From positions 806,001 to 870,000 of the forward strand of contig CBDBDN010000005.1 of the NCBI GenBank assembly GCA_965203855.1: a DNA stretch of 64,000 bases, given 5' to 3'. Source of the DNA: Bin87 sp965203855 (lineage in GTDB: Bacteria > Chloroflexota > Dehalococcoidia > Lucifugimonadales > UBA3495). The number at the start of each line of letters is the position of its first letter. Positions within the stretch are counted from its first letter, which is position 1. The position numbers and the translations under genes are program-made. Below are positions 43,829 through 52,799 of this stretch, piece by piece. A model generated the notes under the pieces. The model made no database searches, had not been told where the DNA came from, and worked only from the letters and a program-made list of their open reading frames with translations.

Positions 43829-45391
43829 TTAGGGCCGGTTGCCGTCCCGGTAGCCGTTGGCCGCGGCGTATTCCCGGCTGCCGTTGTAGCCGTTGCTGTA
43901 CGCGCCGGCTTCCGCGGTAGAACGACGGGCGGCTTCGCGGGCAATGCGACGCTGGGCGCCCCGGGATTGGTAGCCGTACTGCTCCAGCATTTGCAGCTCG
44001 CGCGCCCCGCTGAAGCCTCCGGTAGCGTCCATGCACAGGCCGGTGCCGAAACCGATATTGTGAGTGGAGGTATCGTCCTCCAATCGGCGGAAATCGCCGG
44101 AACGCCCCATAATCCGCTGGATGCTTTCCACGCCGGGACGCCGTAGCGGATAAAACATACTGACGTACATTTTGTGGTCGTTGTCGCTGCCGGGGAAGTG
44201 TGCCGGCGCGAAGGAGTAGGACATATTGGGGAAAGCTTCCTCAAAGTTCTCCCGCTCCAGCTGGTCGCGGACGTCCTCCTCAATTTCGCGGATGCCGTTT
44301 TCGTCGGCCGGCAGAGCGACGACGATTCGCATCACCGATTCGTCGTCAATGGGGTCATGCAACGCCATTTGCAACTCGGAGTGCTTGCCCGTGTCGGCGA
44401 TTTCCCACAAGGCATCCTTAATCTGCCAAGTAAGGTGGTTGTCCTTGCCCTTGAGGATGGCGGTCTGCCGGTTGCCCAGCCCGCCCATCAGGCGGCGCGG
44501 GGAGAAGCGGTTGCGCTGGATTGGCACATCGGCCACATCCAGCCGGCGGCTGAGCACTCGCATACAGAGCCAGCCGTTGGAGTAGTCGGAGAAACTGGCC
44601 ACGGTTTCGGCGAGCGAACCGCTGTCCGTCTGATACTTCACCGCGGCCTCAATGGACGCCAGGCCGATCGCCAGGTTGTCGTCCAGCGTGCGGAAGTTGC
44701 CGCGGGTGGACTGCCGATTGTCGGTCAACAGCACCGGGGGGCCATTGCCGTAATCCCCGGTCTTTTCGTTTTCCCGGCCCATGGTGAGTTCATAAGCGCC
44801 CCAGGTTTCGCGGCGCATATTTTCCTCCAGGACGTGTTCCCGGGGGAGCAGCAAGATGGGCAGGAAAGTGGCTTCCGGGAAAGCGTCCACCAATTTTTGG
44901 TGCAGCAGGCCGCCGATTTTGGCGTGGCCGCCGAAGCCGAGCCATTCAATGATAATCTGGGGCTGCGCGCTGACGGCTTCGGAGCGCTTTTCAGCGATGT
45001 CCATCATCCGGTCCAAGTCCCGGTCGATCAGCCCGTAAAAATCCTTGAACGCGTTGGGGTCGCGCAGGAAGCCGTCCACTTTCGGGAAGTATTCCGGCAG
45101 GATGATCGGCAGGTCGCTGCCGCCGCTGGCCCCGCGCATCGCCCCCATCTTGCCGTCGATGTCGGTAGTCGTCGCCTGGTTGCAGTCGTATATGAACATA
45201 CTCTGCACCCGGTTCAGCGCCCCGGCTTGCCCCATGCGCTGGGCCCAGAGCCAGCTGCGCTTGTAGCCCGCTGTGCCTACCGACACGGACATAATGGGCG
45301 GCGGAATGATGTTCTCCCGGCTGTTGTCAATAGACGCCACCGGGCGGAGCGATTCTGGGCGAATTCGGAAAGTGCGTGTTTTCGGTGGCAT
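43829..45391 (-). CDS. Tubulin/FtsZ-like protein, paralogue 1
   Basis: A 520-residue protein whose first 260 residues follow the tubulin/FtsZ GTPase layout. A glycine loop SVSVGTAG (residues 35-42) is followed by IYDCN (about 67-71). At the T4 position IIIEWLGFGGHAKIGG (147-161) replaces GGGTGSG, and LPILLLP (177-183) is where FtsZ has VVT.PF. LLTDN (221-225) then precedes the helix DDNLAIGLASIEAAV. The tail (about 470-520) is a Gly/Asn/Tyr-rich disordered end. GTP binding is not certain because T4 is altered. It is a paralogue of the gene at 45666-47054. Confidence 0.7.
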   Translation of the reverse strand: MPPKTRTFRIRPESLRPVASIDNSRENIIPPPIMSVSVGTAGYKRSWLWAQRMGQAGALNRVQSMFIYDCNQATTTDIDGKMGAMRGASGGSDLPIILPEYFPKVDGFLRDPNAFKDFYGLIDRDLDRMMDIAEKRSEAVSAQPQIIIEWLGFGGHAKIGGLLHQKLVDAFPEATFLPILLLPREHVLEENMRRETWGAYELTMGRENEKTGDYGNGPPVLLTDNRQSTRGNFRTLDDNLAIGLASIEAAVKYQTDSGSLAETVASFSDYSNGWLCMRVLSRRLDVADVPIQRNRFSPRRLMGGLGNRQTAILKGKDNHLTWQIKDALWEIADTGKHSELQMALHDPIDDESVMRIVVALPADENGIREIEEDVRDQLERENFEEAFPNMSYSFAPAHFPGSDNDHKMYVSMFYPLRRPGVESIQRIMGRSGDFRRLEDDTSTHNIGFGTGLCMDATGGFSGARELQMLEQYGYQSRGAQRRIAREAARRSTAEAGAYSNGYNGSREYAAANGYRDGNRP

Positions 45392-45665
45392 AGTTGCTCT
45401 CTCGACCTCCTGTCCAGTATCCTGCTTGCCGTACCTGCGAAAGGTTCGCAGCAGGGTGATGCTTTACCAGGGCGGTAATCGGTGAAAATATGGCAGTTTT
45501 TATAAAACGACCGGAACTCTCCTTTATGTCTCAATAACATAACACGGAACGGATGTGATTCCGCAACGCATTTATGCAGAGCATAGCAGAGTGGCCGGCG
45601 CTTGTCAAATCGGGCAGTATTGCGGCGATTGCCTCTTTCGGCAACTCGCCGCCATGGACCCGGCC

Positions 45666-47054
45666 TTACGGCCCGGGCGCCCCCCCGACAGCGTCAGCAT
45701 CCATATCCATACCGGGGCCGGAACCGTATGCGGCCCCGGCCTCCAGCGCCGCCGCCGCGTATGCCTCCGGGTCCGGATGATACCAGGTTCCGAACCCGGT
45801 CTCAAACGGCGATACGCCCGTTTCCGTCCGTCCATACTGCCGGCCCGGATGCAGTATATTCATTATCGGGTCAATCTCTCCATAAACCGGATACATTCGG
45901 GCGACATGGACATAAGGCGCCCGGTCAACGCCCTCGTCAAAGCGCGCCGTTGTGAAGGCAACATCCATATTGGGGTAGCGGGCGAACAGAGAAGTGCGTT
46001 CCAGCATCTCGGCGGCTTCTGAGGCTACCGGCTCCAGCGCGTCGGGGTGGATGGGCAGCGAGATGACCACTTCCTGCGGAGTACGTTCAAAACGGCCAAT
46101 GCCCGCCGCCATCTGCGCGGCTTCGTCCAGCGTACCCCAGATGGCGTGGCTCAACGACGTTGAAGTGTCCTCGTCCGGGCCCAAAGCGGCGTAGTCGCTC
46201 CAGCGGGGCGGCACTTTCAGCCACTGAAACTTGCGGACAATCGGCATTCGGCGTTTCACGGCGGCGATGCCCAGCCATCCCCCCGACGAGGGAATCAGCC
46301 GTCTGCAAACCACGCTCAACGGGCTTTCCGAGGCGTCCCCATCCTCAAACTCCGCCATTTCAATGGCGGCCAAGCCGGTGGCCAGGCGAATGTCCTCATC
46401 GCCGGCGCCGGCGGACGACTGCGCGGTAAGCAGGCATTTGGAGCCGGCCAGCAGGCTTTCGTACTGCTCCCAGATATAGCGGCGCGTCCATTCCTCGCAG
46501 ACATGGTCGCTGGGGAGCATTATGGTGGGCAGCATTACCGAAGACGGGAACGCCGCTTTCAGCTTTTCATAGAGCTGTCCGCCCAGCACGGCATGGCCGC
46601 CGAACCCCATAAAGACGATGATTACCGCCGGCGCGCGTCCGCAGCGGTCGGACTGGGCGGCAACCTGCGCCACTGTATTGTCCATATCCTGCCGCAGTGG
46701 GCCTTCAAACTCGTGAAAGCGCAGCGGATCCCGCAGGAACCCGTCGGGCAGCGGCACATATCCCGGAAAGACGATTTGTACGCCGCCATCGCCCCGTCCC
46801 TTGCCTAGGAAACGGTTCAGGTAGCGCCCGATGTGGCTAATGGTAGTATCGTTGCAGTCGTGGAAAACGGCGCTCTGCACCCGGTTGAGGGCCGACAGCT
46901 CGGAGAATCGCTGCAACATCAGCAGCGCCCGCCGGCAGCCGGCGGTGCCGATCCCGGCTACCACAATGCTGGCCGGGCTGAAATTGTCGCGCCGCTTGGA
47001 AGTACGCAGCAGGCTGCGGCCGCGGCCGCGCGATTTCACATAAACAGTCGGCAT
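45666..47054 (-). CDS. Tubulin/FtsZ-like protein, paralogue 2
   Basis: A 462-residue protein sharing the order of motifs with paralogue 1: IVVAGIGTAG (residues 30-39), ALNRVQS then FHDCND, PLPDGFLRDPLRF, VFMGFGGHAVLGG (147-159), LPTIMLPSDHV and LATGLAAIEMA. It ends in a Gly/Ala/Asp-rich disordered tail. The two genes are in the same orientation with a 274-base gap that contains an AT-rich stretch (45490-45545), so the second may have its own promoter. The product likely forms or regulates a filament; no known plasmid partition or division genes are adjacent. Confidence 0.7.
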   Translation of the reverse strand: MPTVYVKSRGRGRSLLRTSKRRDNFSPASIVVAGIGTAGCRRALLMLQRFSELSALNRVQSAVFHDCNDTTISHIGRYLNRFLGKGRGDGGVQIVFPGYVPLPDGFLRDPLRFHEFEGPLRQDMDNTVAQVAAQSDRCGRAPAVIIVFMGFGGHAVLGGQLYEKLKAAFPSSVMLPTIMLPSDHVCEEWTRRYIWEQYESLLAGSKCLLTAQSSAGAGDEDIRLATGLAAIEMAEFEDGDASESPLSVVCRRLIPSSGGWLGIAAVKRRMPIVRKFQWLKVPPRWSDYAALGPDEDTSTSLSHAIWGTLDEAAQMAAGIGRFERTPQEVVISLPIHPDALEPVASEAAEMLERTSLFARYPNMDVAFTTARFDEGVDRAPYVHVARMYPVYGEIDPIMNILHPGRQYGRTETGVSPFETGFGTWYHPDPEAYAAAALEAGAAYGSGPGMDMDADAVGGAPGP

Positions 47055-47413
47055 ATTCTCAACAACGCTCCGGGGCGTATGGGCATATTACGATTTACCG
47101 CAGCCCGGCGGATGCTTTCGCCATTCCACCGCCTCTACAGTCATCATCCCTCAACCCCTATACCCGCCATTCCGAACCCGCACATCCGTCATTCCGAACC
47201 CACACATCCGTCATTCCGGCGAAAGCCGGAATCTATGACGGCGGCTTCCATTATCGTATCCCAGCGGCGGATTGCGGCGGCAAAGGACGCCAAACATTTG
47301 ACCCTATTGTATCCCGCCGGGCAACGCAAGCCCAAGCAAAGCCGGCGTCAATAGTCAACAAATCAGTCGGCAAATCCCGGCGCCGACAAACCTGGTCCCG
47401 GAAAACCCGGATT
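47055..47413. repeat. Intergenic stretch with partial REP/BIME repeat, copy 4
   Basis: No gene seen. Positions 47209-47273 hold the left half of the palindrome (CGTCATTCCGGC, loop, GCCGGAATCTATGACGG) preceded by two shorter repeats of the type CCGTCATTCCGAACCCACA. The right arm is missing. Confidence 0.75.
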
Positions 47414-48214
47414 TCAGGCTGCCGGTTTCAGGAACGACAGCACGGCGTCAACGAAACCCTCCGGATCCTCAATCTGGGGGATGTGGCCGACGCCCGGCAT
47501 AATATGCTTGCGGGCGCGCACGATGTTGTTGTGCAGCAGCTCCTCGCCATCCCGCAGGCGGTCGTGTTCGCCGTACAGCACCAGCGTTTCCCGGGCTTGC
47601 ACCCGCGGCAGCCGCGCCATTATGTCGTACCAGGCCAGCGATTCGTGCAACTTTTTGACCCAATGGCCGGCCTGCGCGCGGGTGTCGTTCATCGCGTCCA
47701 CCCATTCCGGGCGGGGTTCGGCAAAGGTAGTGGATTCTTTGGCCTGCGCCACGGTGCGGAGGGCCGGCATACCGTTGGCGTCGTAGCCGGCGGCGGCTTC
47801 GGCGATGCGTTCCGGGGCAGTGCGCGCATCCCACACCGGCGCGCCGACCAAGGCCAGCTTGTCCAGCCGGTCGGGGAAAGACGCCGCCATTTCGGTAGCC
47901 AGCACCGCCCCTACCGAGTTGCCGACATAGTGGCCGCGATGGATGTTCAGTATCTGGCAGGCATCATCCAGCGCCTGGGCGTAATCGGGAATATTGAAAT
48001 GGCGGGCCGGCTTGTCGGATGCGCCGTGTCCCAGCATATCAAAGGCGTAGCAGGTGTAATGCCGGCTGAAAGCGTCAATGACGGAACTCCAAGCCCAGGT
48101 AGAAGTTCCCAGCGGATGGAGCATCACCAGCGGATAGCCGGCGCCCTGCTTGATGAAATGCATATTGCCTTCGCGGGTAGCAACGGTATCGGTAAGGTCG
48201 CGTTGCACGAACAT
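47414..48214 (-). CDS. Alpha/beta-fold hydrolase
   Basis: A 266-residue alpha/beta hydrolase. Visible are the oxyanion motif HPLGTSTWAW, the nucleophile elbow GNSVGA with Ser, the acidic residue in LVLYGEHDRLRDG and the catalytic His in GVGHIPQIEDP. I use the ATG at 48214 because AAAGGAGG lies upstream; the frame extends further but without homology. The closest general types are lactonases or C-C bond hydrolases. The substrate is unknown. Confidence 0.9.
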   Translation of the reverse strand: MFVQRDLTDTVATREGNMHFIKQGAGYPLVMLHPLGTSTWAWSSVIDAFSRHYTCYAFDMLGHGASDKPARHFNIPDYAQALDDACQILNIHRGHYVGNSVGAVLATEMAASFPDRLDKLALVGAPVWDARTAPERIAEAAAGYDANGMPALRTVAQAKESTTFAEPRPEWVDAMNDTRAQAGHWVKKLHESLAWYDIMARLPRVQARETLVLYGEHDRLRDGEELLHNNIVRARKHIMPGVGHIPQIEDPEGFVDAVLSFLKPAA

Positions 48215-48359
48215 AAAGCGGAGCCTCCTTTCCGGGCTGGGCAGGTCGGGGCGGGTTGGGCGGGACGGAACGGATCGGGAATGCCGCAATGCTAACGATG
48301 CGCCGGCGCAATGTCAATCATTCCGGCCACCCCATGCCCGCCATTCCGCACCTCTTACC

Positions 48360-48384
48360 ATCATTCCGGCTTGCGCCGGAATCC
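48360..48384. repeat. REP/BIME-like repeat, partial copy 5
   Basis: One palindromic arm pair only: TCATTCCGGC TTGC GCCGGAATCC. It lies between the alpha/beta hydrolase and pyrE genes, preceded by two CCGCCATTCCGCACC-type half repeats. Confidence 0.75.
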
Positions 48385-48438
48385 AAAATCCCCATTCATC
48401 CCCTTTATCCATGCCCAAATTTCACTTTCGCGGAATGG

Positions 48439-49029
48439 CTAGGGATTGCCGGCCGGCCGAATCCGCCCATCATCCCCCGCCGTCAGCAACGCCTCAAAGG
48501 GGTAGCCCCGTTCCCGTATCGCCCGGCTGCCCCCCTCGTTGCGGTCCAGCACCGCCAAAGTCAGGACAACCCGGCAGCCCGCCGCCTCCGCGGCCGCAAT
48601 AGCGTGAAACAAGGATCCGCCGGTAGTGCAGGTATCATCCACAATAGCGACCCTGGCCCCCTCCCGCAGCGGCCCCTCTATCAGCTGCGCCATCCCATGC
48701 CCTTTCGCCTCTTTGCGGACGATAAATCCGGGGATAGGCGACTGCCGGCGCCAGGACGTCGCTGCAACCGCCGCAACAATCGGATCCGCGCCCAGAGTCG
48801 GCCCGCCAACCGCATCAACGCCGGCTGACGCCAGCAGCGGCAGCAGCGCCTCCCCCAACAGATGCGCCCCCTCAGGATCCAGGCTGAGCCGCCGCCCGTC
48901 AAAGTAGTAGCTACTCTTGCGCCCTGATGACAGCGTAAATTCGCCGTAGCGGATGGCGCCGCGTTCCAGCGCTAACTCCAGTATCCGGTCAACAGCCGTC
49001 TTGGGCGGGGCATTATCGGTTTGCGTCAT
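48439..49029 (-). CDS. pyrE: Orotate phosphoribosyltransferase
   Basis: A 196-residue PyrE, which joins orotate to PRPP to make OMP in pyrimidine synthesis. Motifs: GEFTLSSGRKSSYYFDGR, GGPTLGADPIVAAVA, FIVRKEAKGHGMAQLIEGPL and the PRPP loop VAIVDDTCTTGGSL. Length is normal. It lies four bases after nadD and ends the obgE-nadD-pyrE unit. Confidence 0.95.
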   Translation of the reverse strand: MTQTDNAPPKTAVDRILELALERGAIRYGEFTLSSGRKSSYYFDGRRLSLDPEGAHLLGEALLPLLASAGVDAVGGPTLGADPIVAAVAATSWRRQSPIPGFIVRKEAKGHGMAQLIEGPLREGARVAIVDDTCTTGGSLFHAIAAAEAAGCRVVLTLAVLDRNEGGSRAIRERGYPFEALLTAGDDGRIRPAGNP

Positions 49030-49032
49030 AGA

Positions 49033-49680
49033 TTACTCCCAGGTCTCATAGAGGGCATGGCAGCGGATGTAGTCAATTACCGCATCCGGGATTTGATAGC
49101 GCGCCGCGTGTCCGGCGGCCAGTTGGCGGCGCAGTTCCGATGCGCTGATATTCACCTGCGGCCCCGGCAAGGATACCACTGCGCCGGCAGCGACCGCCGC
49201 CGGATATTGCGCCGCCAACAGCCCCAGCGGCTGCGCCGGACCGTCGGGGCGTTCTACCACCGTCAACCGGCACAGCTCAAGGATGTGCTCCGGTTCTTTC
49301 CAGCGATGAAAATGCGGCAGCACATCAGAGCCGACGATGAAATATAAAGCGCAGTCATCAGCAAGCGTCGCTCTCAACTCTCGCAGCGTGTCCACTGTGT
49401 AGGATGGCCCGGCGCGGCGCAGCTCCGTATCGCACAGGGCAAAACGCGGGTTGTCCGCAATCGCCCGCCGCACCATCTCCCGGCGATGCGAACTCGAAGT
49501 AATGCGCTGGCCCGCTTTCAGCCAAGGTTCGCCGGCCGGCAGGAATAGCATCGCTTCCAGATCCAGCGTAACGCGGGCAGTTTCGGCAATCAGCAGATGC
49601 CCCAGGTGCGGCGGGTCAAAAGTGCCGCCCAGGATACCGATGCGGCGGGATTCCTTGCAGGTCATCACGGCCCCATCCAT
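49033..49680 (-). CDS. nadD: Nicotinate-nucleotide adenylyltransferase
   Basis: A 215-residue NadD, which makes deamido-NAD from nicotinate mononucleotide and ATP. The nucleotidyltransferase signature GILGGTFDPPHLGHLLIAE, the FIVGSDVLPHFHRW block and ISASELRRQLAAG near the end (the ISxT/SxxR motif) are present. It follows obgE by one base, a conserved neighbour pair in many bacteria. An in-frame ATG 15 bases in is an alternative start. Confidence 0.95.
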   Translation of the reverse strand: MDGAVMTCKESRRIGILGGTFDPPHLGHLLIAETARVTLDLEAMLFLPAGEPWLKAGQRITSSSHRREMVRRAIADNPRFALCDTELRRAGPSYTVDTLRELRATLADDCALYFIVGSDVLPHFHRWKEPEHILELCRLTVVERPDGPAQPLGLLAAQYPAAVAAGAVVSLPGPQVNISASELRRQLAAGHAARYQIPDAVIDYIRCHALYETWE

Positions 49681-49681
49681 C

Positions 49682-51016
49682 CTAGAACCATTCCAGCTCG
49701 GCCCTGCCGATGCGGATAGTGTCTCCGGCGGTGATCCCGGCTTCCTCTAACCGCCGGGCCATGCCGATGCGCGTCATTTCCCGCCAAAGTTGCAGCAGCA
49801 CCCGGTAATCCCGCATATCGGCGCGCGCCGCCAAGCGTTCCAGCCGCTCCGACTGCACTACATAAACCTCACCGTCCATATAGAACCCCGCCGGGGGCAG
49901 CCGTTGCCGTTGCGCCGCTGCCGGGGCTGCTGCGGAGCCATCATAATCGGCATCCCAACCGGCGTAGTCGGCGGCGGGACGCAGCGAAATTTCGGCCAGC
50001 ATCATAGAGACACGGTCAAGCAGCGCATCCACTCCCTCCCCGGATACCGCCGATATGAAGTGAATCGGCACTGCATTGGCGGCATCCGCATCGCCGCCGT
50101 TGTCGGCCAGAATAGACCGGCGCAGTTCCTCCTCAATGACATCCTGCAACTCGCGGGTTTCGGTACTATCCAGCTTGTTGACGGCCAGCACCTGCGGTTT
50201 CATCGCCAGCAACGGGCTGAATTCGCGCAGTTCCCGGTTCAGCATCCGATAATCGCCGGCCGGGTCGTCGGACAACCCGTCGATAAGATGCACATAGACG
50301 CGGGCGCGCTCCGCATGACGCAGAAAACGATGCCCCAATCCAATGCCGCGATACGCCCCTTCCAACAGGCCCGGAACTTCCATCATCACGAAATCCCGGT
50401 CATGGTGAGTAACTACGCCCAAGGCCGGCTCAATCGTGGTGAACGGGTAGTCGGCAATACGGGGGCGCGCCGCAGAGCAGCGGGAAATCAGCGTTGACTT
50501 GCCGGCATTCGGCTTGGCCAAGAGACCGACATCGGCCAGCAGTTTCAGTTCCAGCCACAGCGATAAGCTTTCGCCCTTGCCCCCAGCCTGCGCCAGCATC
50601 GGTTCCTGGTTGGTGGACGATACGAAACGGGCATTGCCCCAGCCGCCATCGCCGCCTTTGGCCACCAGCGCCGGCGGGCTGCTGTCATCAACATCGGCCA
50701 CGAACTCCCGGCTGCCGTCCCGCTGCAACCGCCAAACCACAGTGCCAACCGGAACCTTGATGTAGGTATCCTTGCCATTGGCGCCGCGCTGGTTTTTGCC
50801 CTTGCCGTGTCCGCCGCGTTCCAGGTAAAAGGTGCTGTTGAACTTCAGGTGCAGCAGCGTATTGATGGACGCATCGCCCACGATATAGGCGCTGCCGCCA
50901 TTGCCGCCATCGCCGCCGTCCGGCCCGCCGCGCGGCTGGTATTTCAAACGCAAAAAGCTCACGCAGCCGTTCCCGCCTGCCCCCGCGTTGACGTTAATTC
51001 TAACTGTATCGATCAT
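49682..51016 (-). CDS. obgE: Obg family GTPase
   Basis: A 444-residue Obg/CgtA protein, involved in 50S ribosome assembly and stress control. The Gly-rich Obg domain (GPDGGDGGNGG) is followed by the GTPase domain with LLAKPNAGKST, TTIEPALGVV and NKLD, then a C-terminal OCT-like domain (FYMDGEVYVVQSERLERLAARADM). The G3 motif reads EVPG where DxxG is expected (usually DIPG). I use the ATG at 51016, where Obg homology starts. The upstream region carries the nonamer cluster. Confidence 0.95.
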   Translation of the reverse strand: MIDTVRINVNAGAGGNGCVSFLRLKYQPRGGPDGGDGGNGGSAYIVGDASINTLLHLKFNSTFYLERGGHGKGKNQRGANGKDTYIKVPVGTVVWRLQRDGSREFVADVDDSSPPALVAKGGDGGWGNARFVSSTNQEPMLAQAGGKGESLSLWLELKLLADVGLLAKPNAGKSTLISRCSAARPRIADYPFTTIEPALGVVTHHDRDFVMMEVPGLLEGAYRGIGLGHRFLRHAERARVYVHLIDGLSDDPAGDYRMLNRELREFSPLLAMKPQVLAVNKLDSTETRELQDVIEEELRRSILADNGGDADAANAVPIHFISAVSGEGVDALLDRVSMMLAEISLRPAADYAGWDADYDGSAAAPAAAQRQRLPPAGFYMDGEVYVVQSERLERLAARADMRDYRVLLQLWREMTRIGMARRLEEAGITAGDTIRIGRAELEWF

Positions 51017-51056
51017 TGAATTGGAAACTTTAGTTAAGTGATGATAACGGTAACTG

Positions 51057-51278
51057 CGTTGACAACGCTGACAGTCCAGAATAGTTTCCGATTGGCGCCG
51101 GCGTTGATAACGGCCCGGCATCCGGTCGAGAACCTCAGGCGTCGCGTTGACAGATTGCTGCCGCCGACGGGACAGGCTGGTCAGTAAGCAGTTTAGCACG
51201 ACTTATCAACGCTGTGCAAAGCAAAATTATCAGGTTGTCAGCGTTTATCAACGACTTGTCAACGATGCCTTGTCAGCG
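51057..51278. promoter_or_regulatory. Cluster of nine TTRTCARCG-type nonamers
   Basis: Minus-oriented copies (read CGYTGAYAR on plus) start at 51057, 51066, 51102 and 51145. Plus-oriented copies start at 51203, 51235, 51245, 51256 and 51270. Four copies on the left point one way and five on the right the other. The nonamer differs from the DnaA box TTATCCACA at two to four positions, depending on the copy. It lies between divergent obgE and the dehydrogenase gene, with AT-rich DNA at 51017-51055 and a TATAAT at 51311. It could be an operator array or an origin-like DnaA-box cluster. Confidence 0.75.
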
Positions 51279-51390
51279 AATGCCGGCGGCGTAGCGTCGC
51301 TGCTGCGTGCTATAATGCCGTCCATCTATCCATCACAACGCTTGCGGACGCGCTGCGGTACTGTTCGCAGCCATTGAGGAGTTTCGTTCT

Positions 51391-52296
51391 ATGAAAGCTG
51401 GGTTTATCGGTGTAGGCAATATGGGGAACCCGATGGCGGAAAATATGATCAAAGCCGGCCATCAGCTCACGGTGCACGACCTGCGCCGGGAGTCGGCCAC
51501 CAACCTGCTGGAAATGGGCGCGGCCTGGTCGGACACGCCGGCCGGCTGCGTCGCCGGCAACGATGCCGTGTTCACCTCTCTGCCCGTGCCGCGCGATGTT
51601 GAAGCCGTGGTAACGGGCGAAAACGGCATTATGTCCGCCGCCGCTGCCGGCGATGTCTATGTTGACCTCTCCACTAACTCCCCCACCGTCATCCGGCGTA
51701 TCCACGCTGAATGCGCCGCGCGCGGCGTAACCGTGCTGGACGCCCCGGTTAGCGGCGGCGTGTACGGCGCAGCGGCCGGCACCTTGGCCGTAATGGTTGG
51801 AGGCGATCGCCCCACCTACGAAAAGGTCCAGCCGATGCTGGACGCCATCGGCGCCCACGTAGTCTATTGCGGCGACATTGGCGCCGGCATGGTTACCAAA
51901 ATTTGCAACAACCTGTTGTCAATGGGCATTGGCGTGCTGATGTCCGAGGCTCTGACGCTGGGCGTCAAGGCCGGCGTGTCGCTGGAAACTCTGGCCGATG
52001 TCATCTCCAACAGCAGCGGCGGCAACCGCCGGCTCACTGAAAAGTTCCCGCGCTACCTGTTCACCGGCAATTTTGAGCCTGGGTTCGCCACCGCCCTAGC
52101 CGCCAAAGATGTGCGCCTGGCCACTGACCTGGGCCGCGAATACGGCATCCCCATGGAGCTGTCCAACCTCGTTGACCAAAGGCACGTGGAAGCCATGTTC
52201 CGCGGCTGGGGCCCGGAGGATTCGGACGCCGTAGCCAAGCTCCAAGAGGAAAAGTCAGGGGTGCAACTCCGCTTTAACGGAATGACGTCGGGATAG
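51391..52296 (+). CDS. NAD(P)-dependent beta-hydroxyacid dehydrogenase (3-hydroxyisobutyrate dehydrogenase family)
   Basis: A 301-residue protein. Rossmann motif GFIGVGNMGNPMAENMIKAGHQLTVHD, substrate motif LDAPVSGGVYGAAAGTLAVMVGG and the catalytic Lys region GAGMVTKICNNLLSMG are all in place. The family reduces or oxidises beta-hydroxyacids such as 3-hydroxyisobutyrate, tartronate semialdehyde or related compounds. A site GAGGAG precedes the ATG, with TATAAT 75 bases upstream. It stands alone before a terminator-like hairpin. Confidence 0.93.
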   Translation: MKAGFIGVGNMGNPMAENMIKAGHQLTVHDLRRESATNLLEMGAAWSDTPAGCVAGNDAVFTSLPVPRDVEAVVTGENGIMSAAAAGDVYVDLSTNSPTVIRRIHAECAARGVTVLDAPVSGGVYGAAAGTLAVMVGGDRPTYEKVQPMLDAIGAHVVYCGDIGAGMVTKICNNLLSMGIGVLMSEALTLGVKAGVSLETLADVISNSSGGNRRLTEKFPRYLFTGNFEPGFATALAAKDVRLATDLGREYGIPMELSNLVDQRHVEAMFRGWGPEDSDAVAKLQEEKSGVQLRFNGMTSG

Positions 52297-52300
52297 ACGG

Positions 52301-52339
52301 ATTGGCGGGGCCGGAATAAGCTATTGCCGGCCCCCCAAT
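52301..52339 (+). terminator. Hairpin after dehydrogenase gene
   Basis: ATTGGCGGGGCCGG pairs with CCGGCCCCCCAAT (one mismatch/bulge) around AATAAGCTATTG. It starts five bases past the stop codon. No T-run follows. Confidence 0.6.
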
Positions 52340-52403
52340 CCAACTTGGCAGCAAAACCGCCCGGAGAGGATTGACGAGATGGGATTGGCCAGAGGAGATT
52401 GAG

Positions 52404-52799
52404 ATGACGGCAGCGATTCCAACGGCAATAGTAGATGTTTCCGGCAAGACGCCGGAGCAGTTCCTGGCGGAGTCCGACCTGGCTTTTGCGGCCGGCGATT
52501 ACGATGACGGTTCGGAGCTGCTGTATCAGGCGGCAGTATGCGCTTTGACGCAACTGGCCGATGCTTACAGCCGGCCCTGCGGAACGCCGGCCGAGCTCAA
52601 GGCTTTCGCCCGCTGGCTGGACGAAAAGCACGCCAGCGACGGATGCCATGCCCGGAAATTACGCACTGCGGAAACTTTTCACCACAACGCGCAATACCAC
52701 TTTATACCTCCCGATGAAATTGACTTGGGCCGGCCCTTGGTTCAGGATTTTGTCGCAGCCTTGTTGTCTTACCGTCAGAAAGCGACCCGCTATGAATGA
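52404..52799 (+). CDS. HEPN/PaREP1-like helical protein, 'A' member at second locus
   Basis: A 131-residue protein. AESDLAFAAGDYDDGSELLYQAAVCALTQLADA, then FARWLDEKHASDG, LRTAETFHHNAQYHFI and LVQDFVAALLSYRQ follow the same order as A1 at 33775-34140 (EFEAGNYVASCQALWQATKRTFLML, LDEKH, HRLLLEFIRET). GAGGAG lies upstream of the ATG. It overlaps the next gene by eight bases (ATGAATGA). It probably works with that gene's product; function is unknown. Confidence 0.6.
   Translation: MTAAIPTAIVDVSGKTPEQFLAESDLAFAAGDYDDGSELLYQAAVCALTQLADAYSRPCGTPAELKAFARWLDEKHASDGCHARKLRTAETFHHNAQYHFIPPDEIDLGRPLVQDFVAALLSYRQKATRYE

Noticed and set aside
44174..45478. A 434-codon plus-strand frame over the tubulin-like gene
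   Set aside because: The minus-strand gene is supported by its paralogue at 45666-47054; the plus-strand frame has no paralogue.
45392..45665. A riboswitch or small RNA in the gap between the tubulin-like genes
   Set aside because: Only an AT-rich stretch is apparent; I could not find a convincing conserved structure or terminator.
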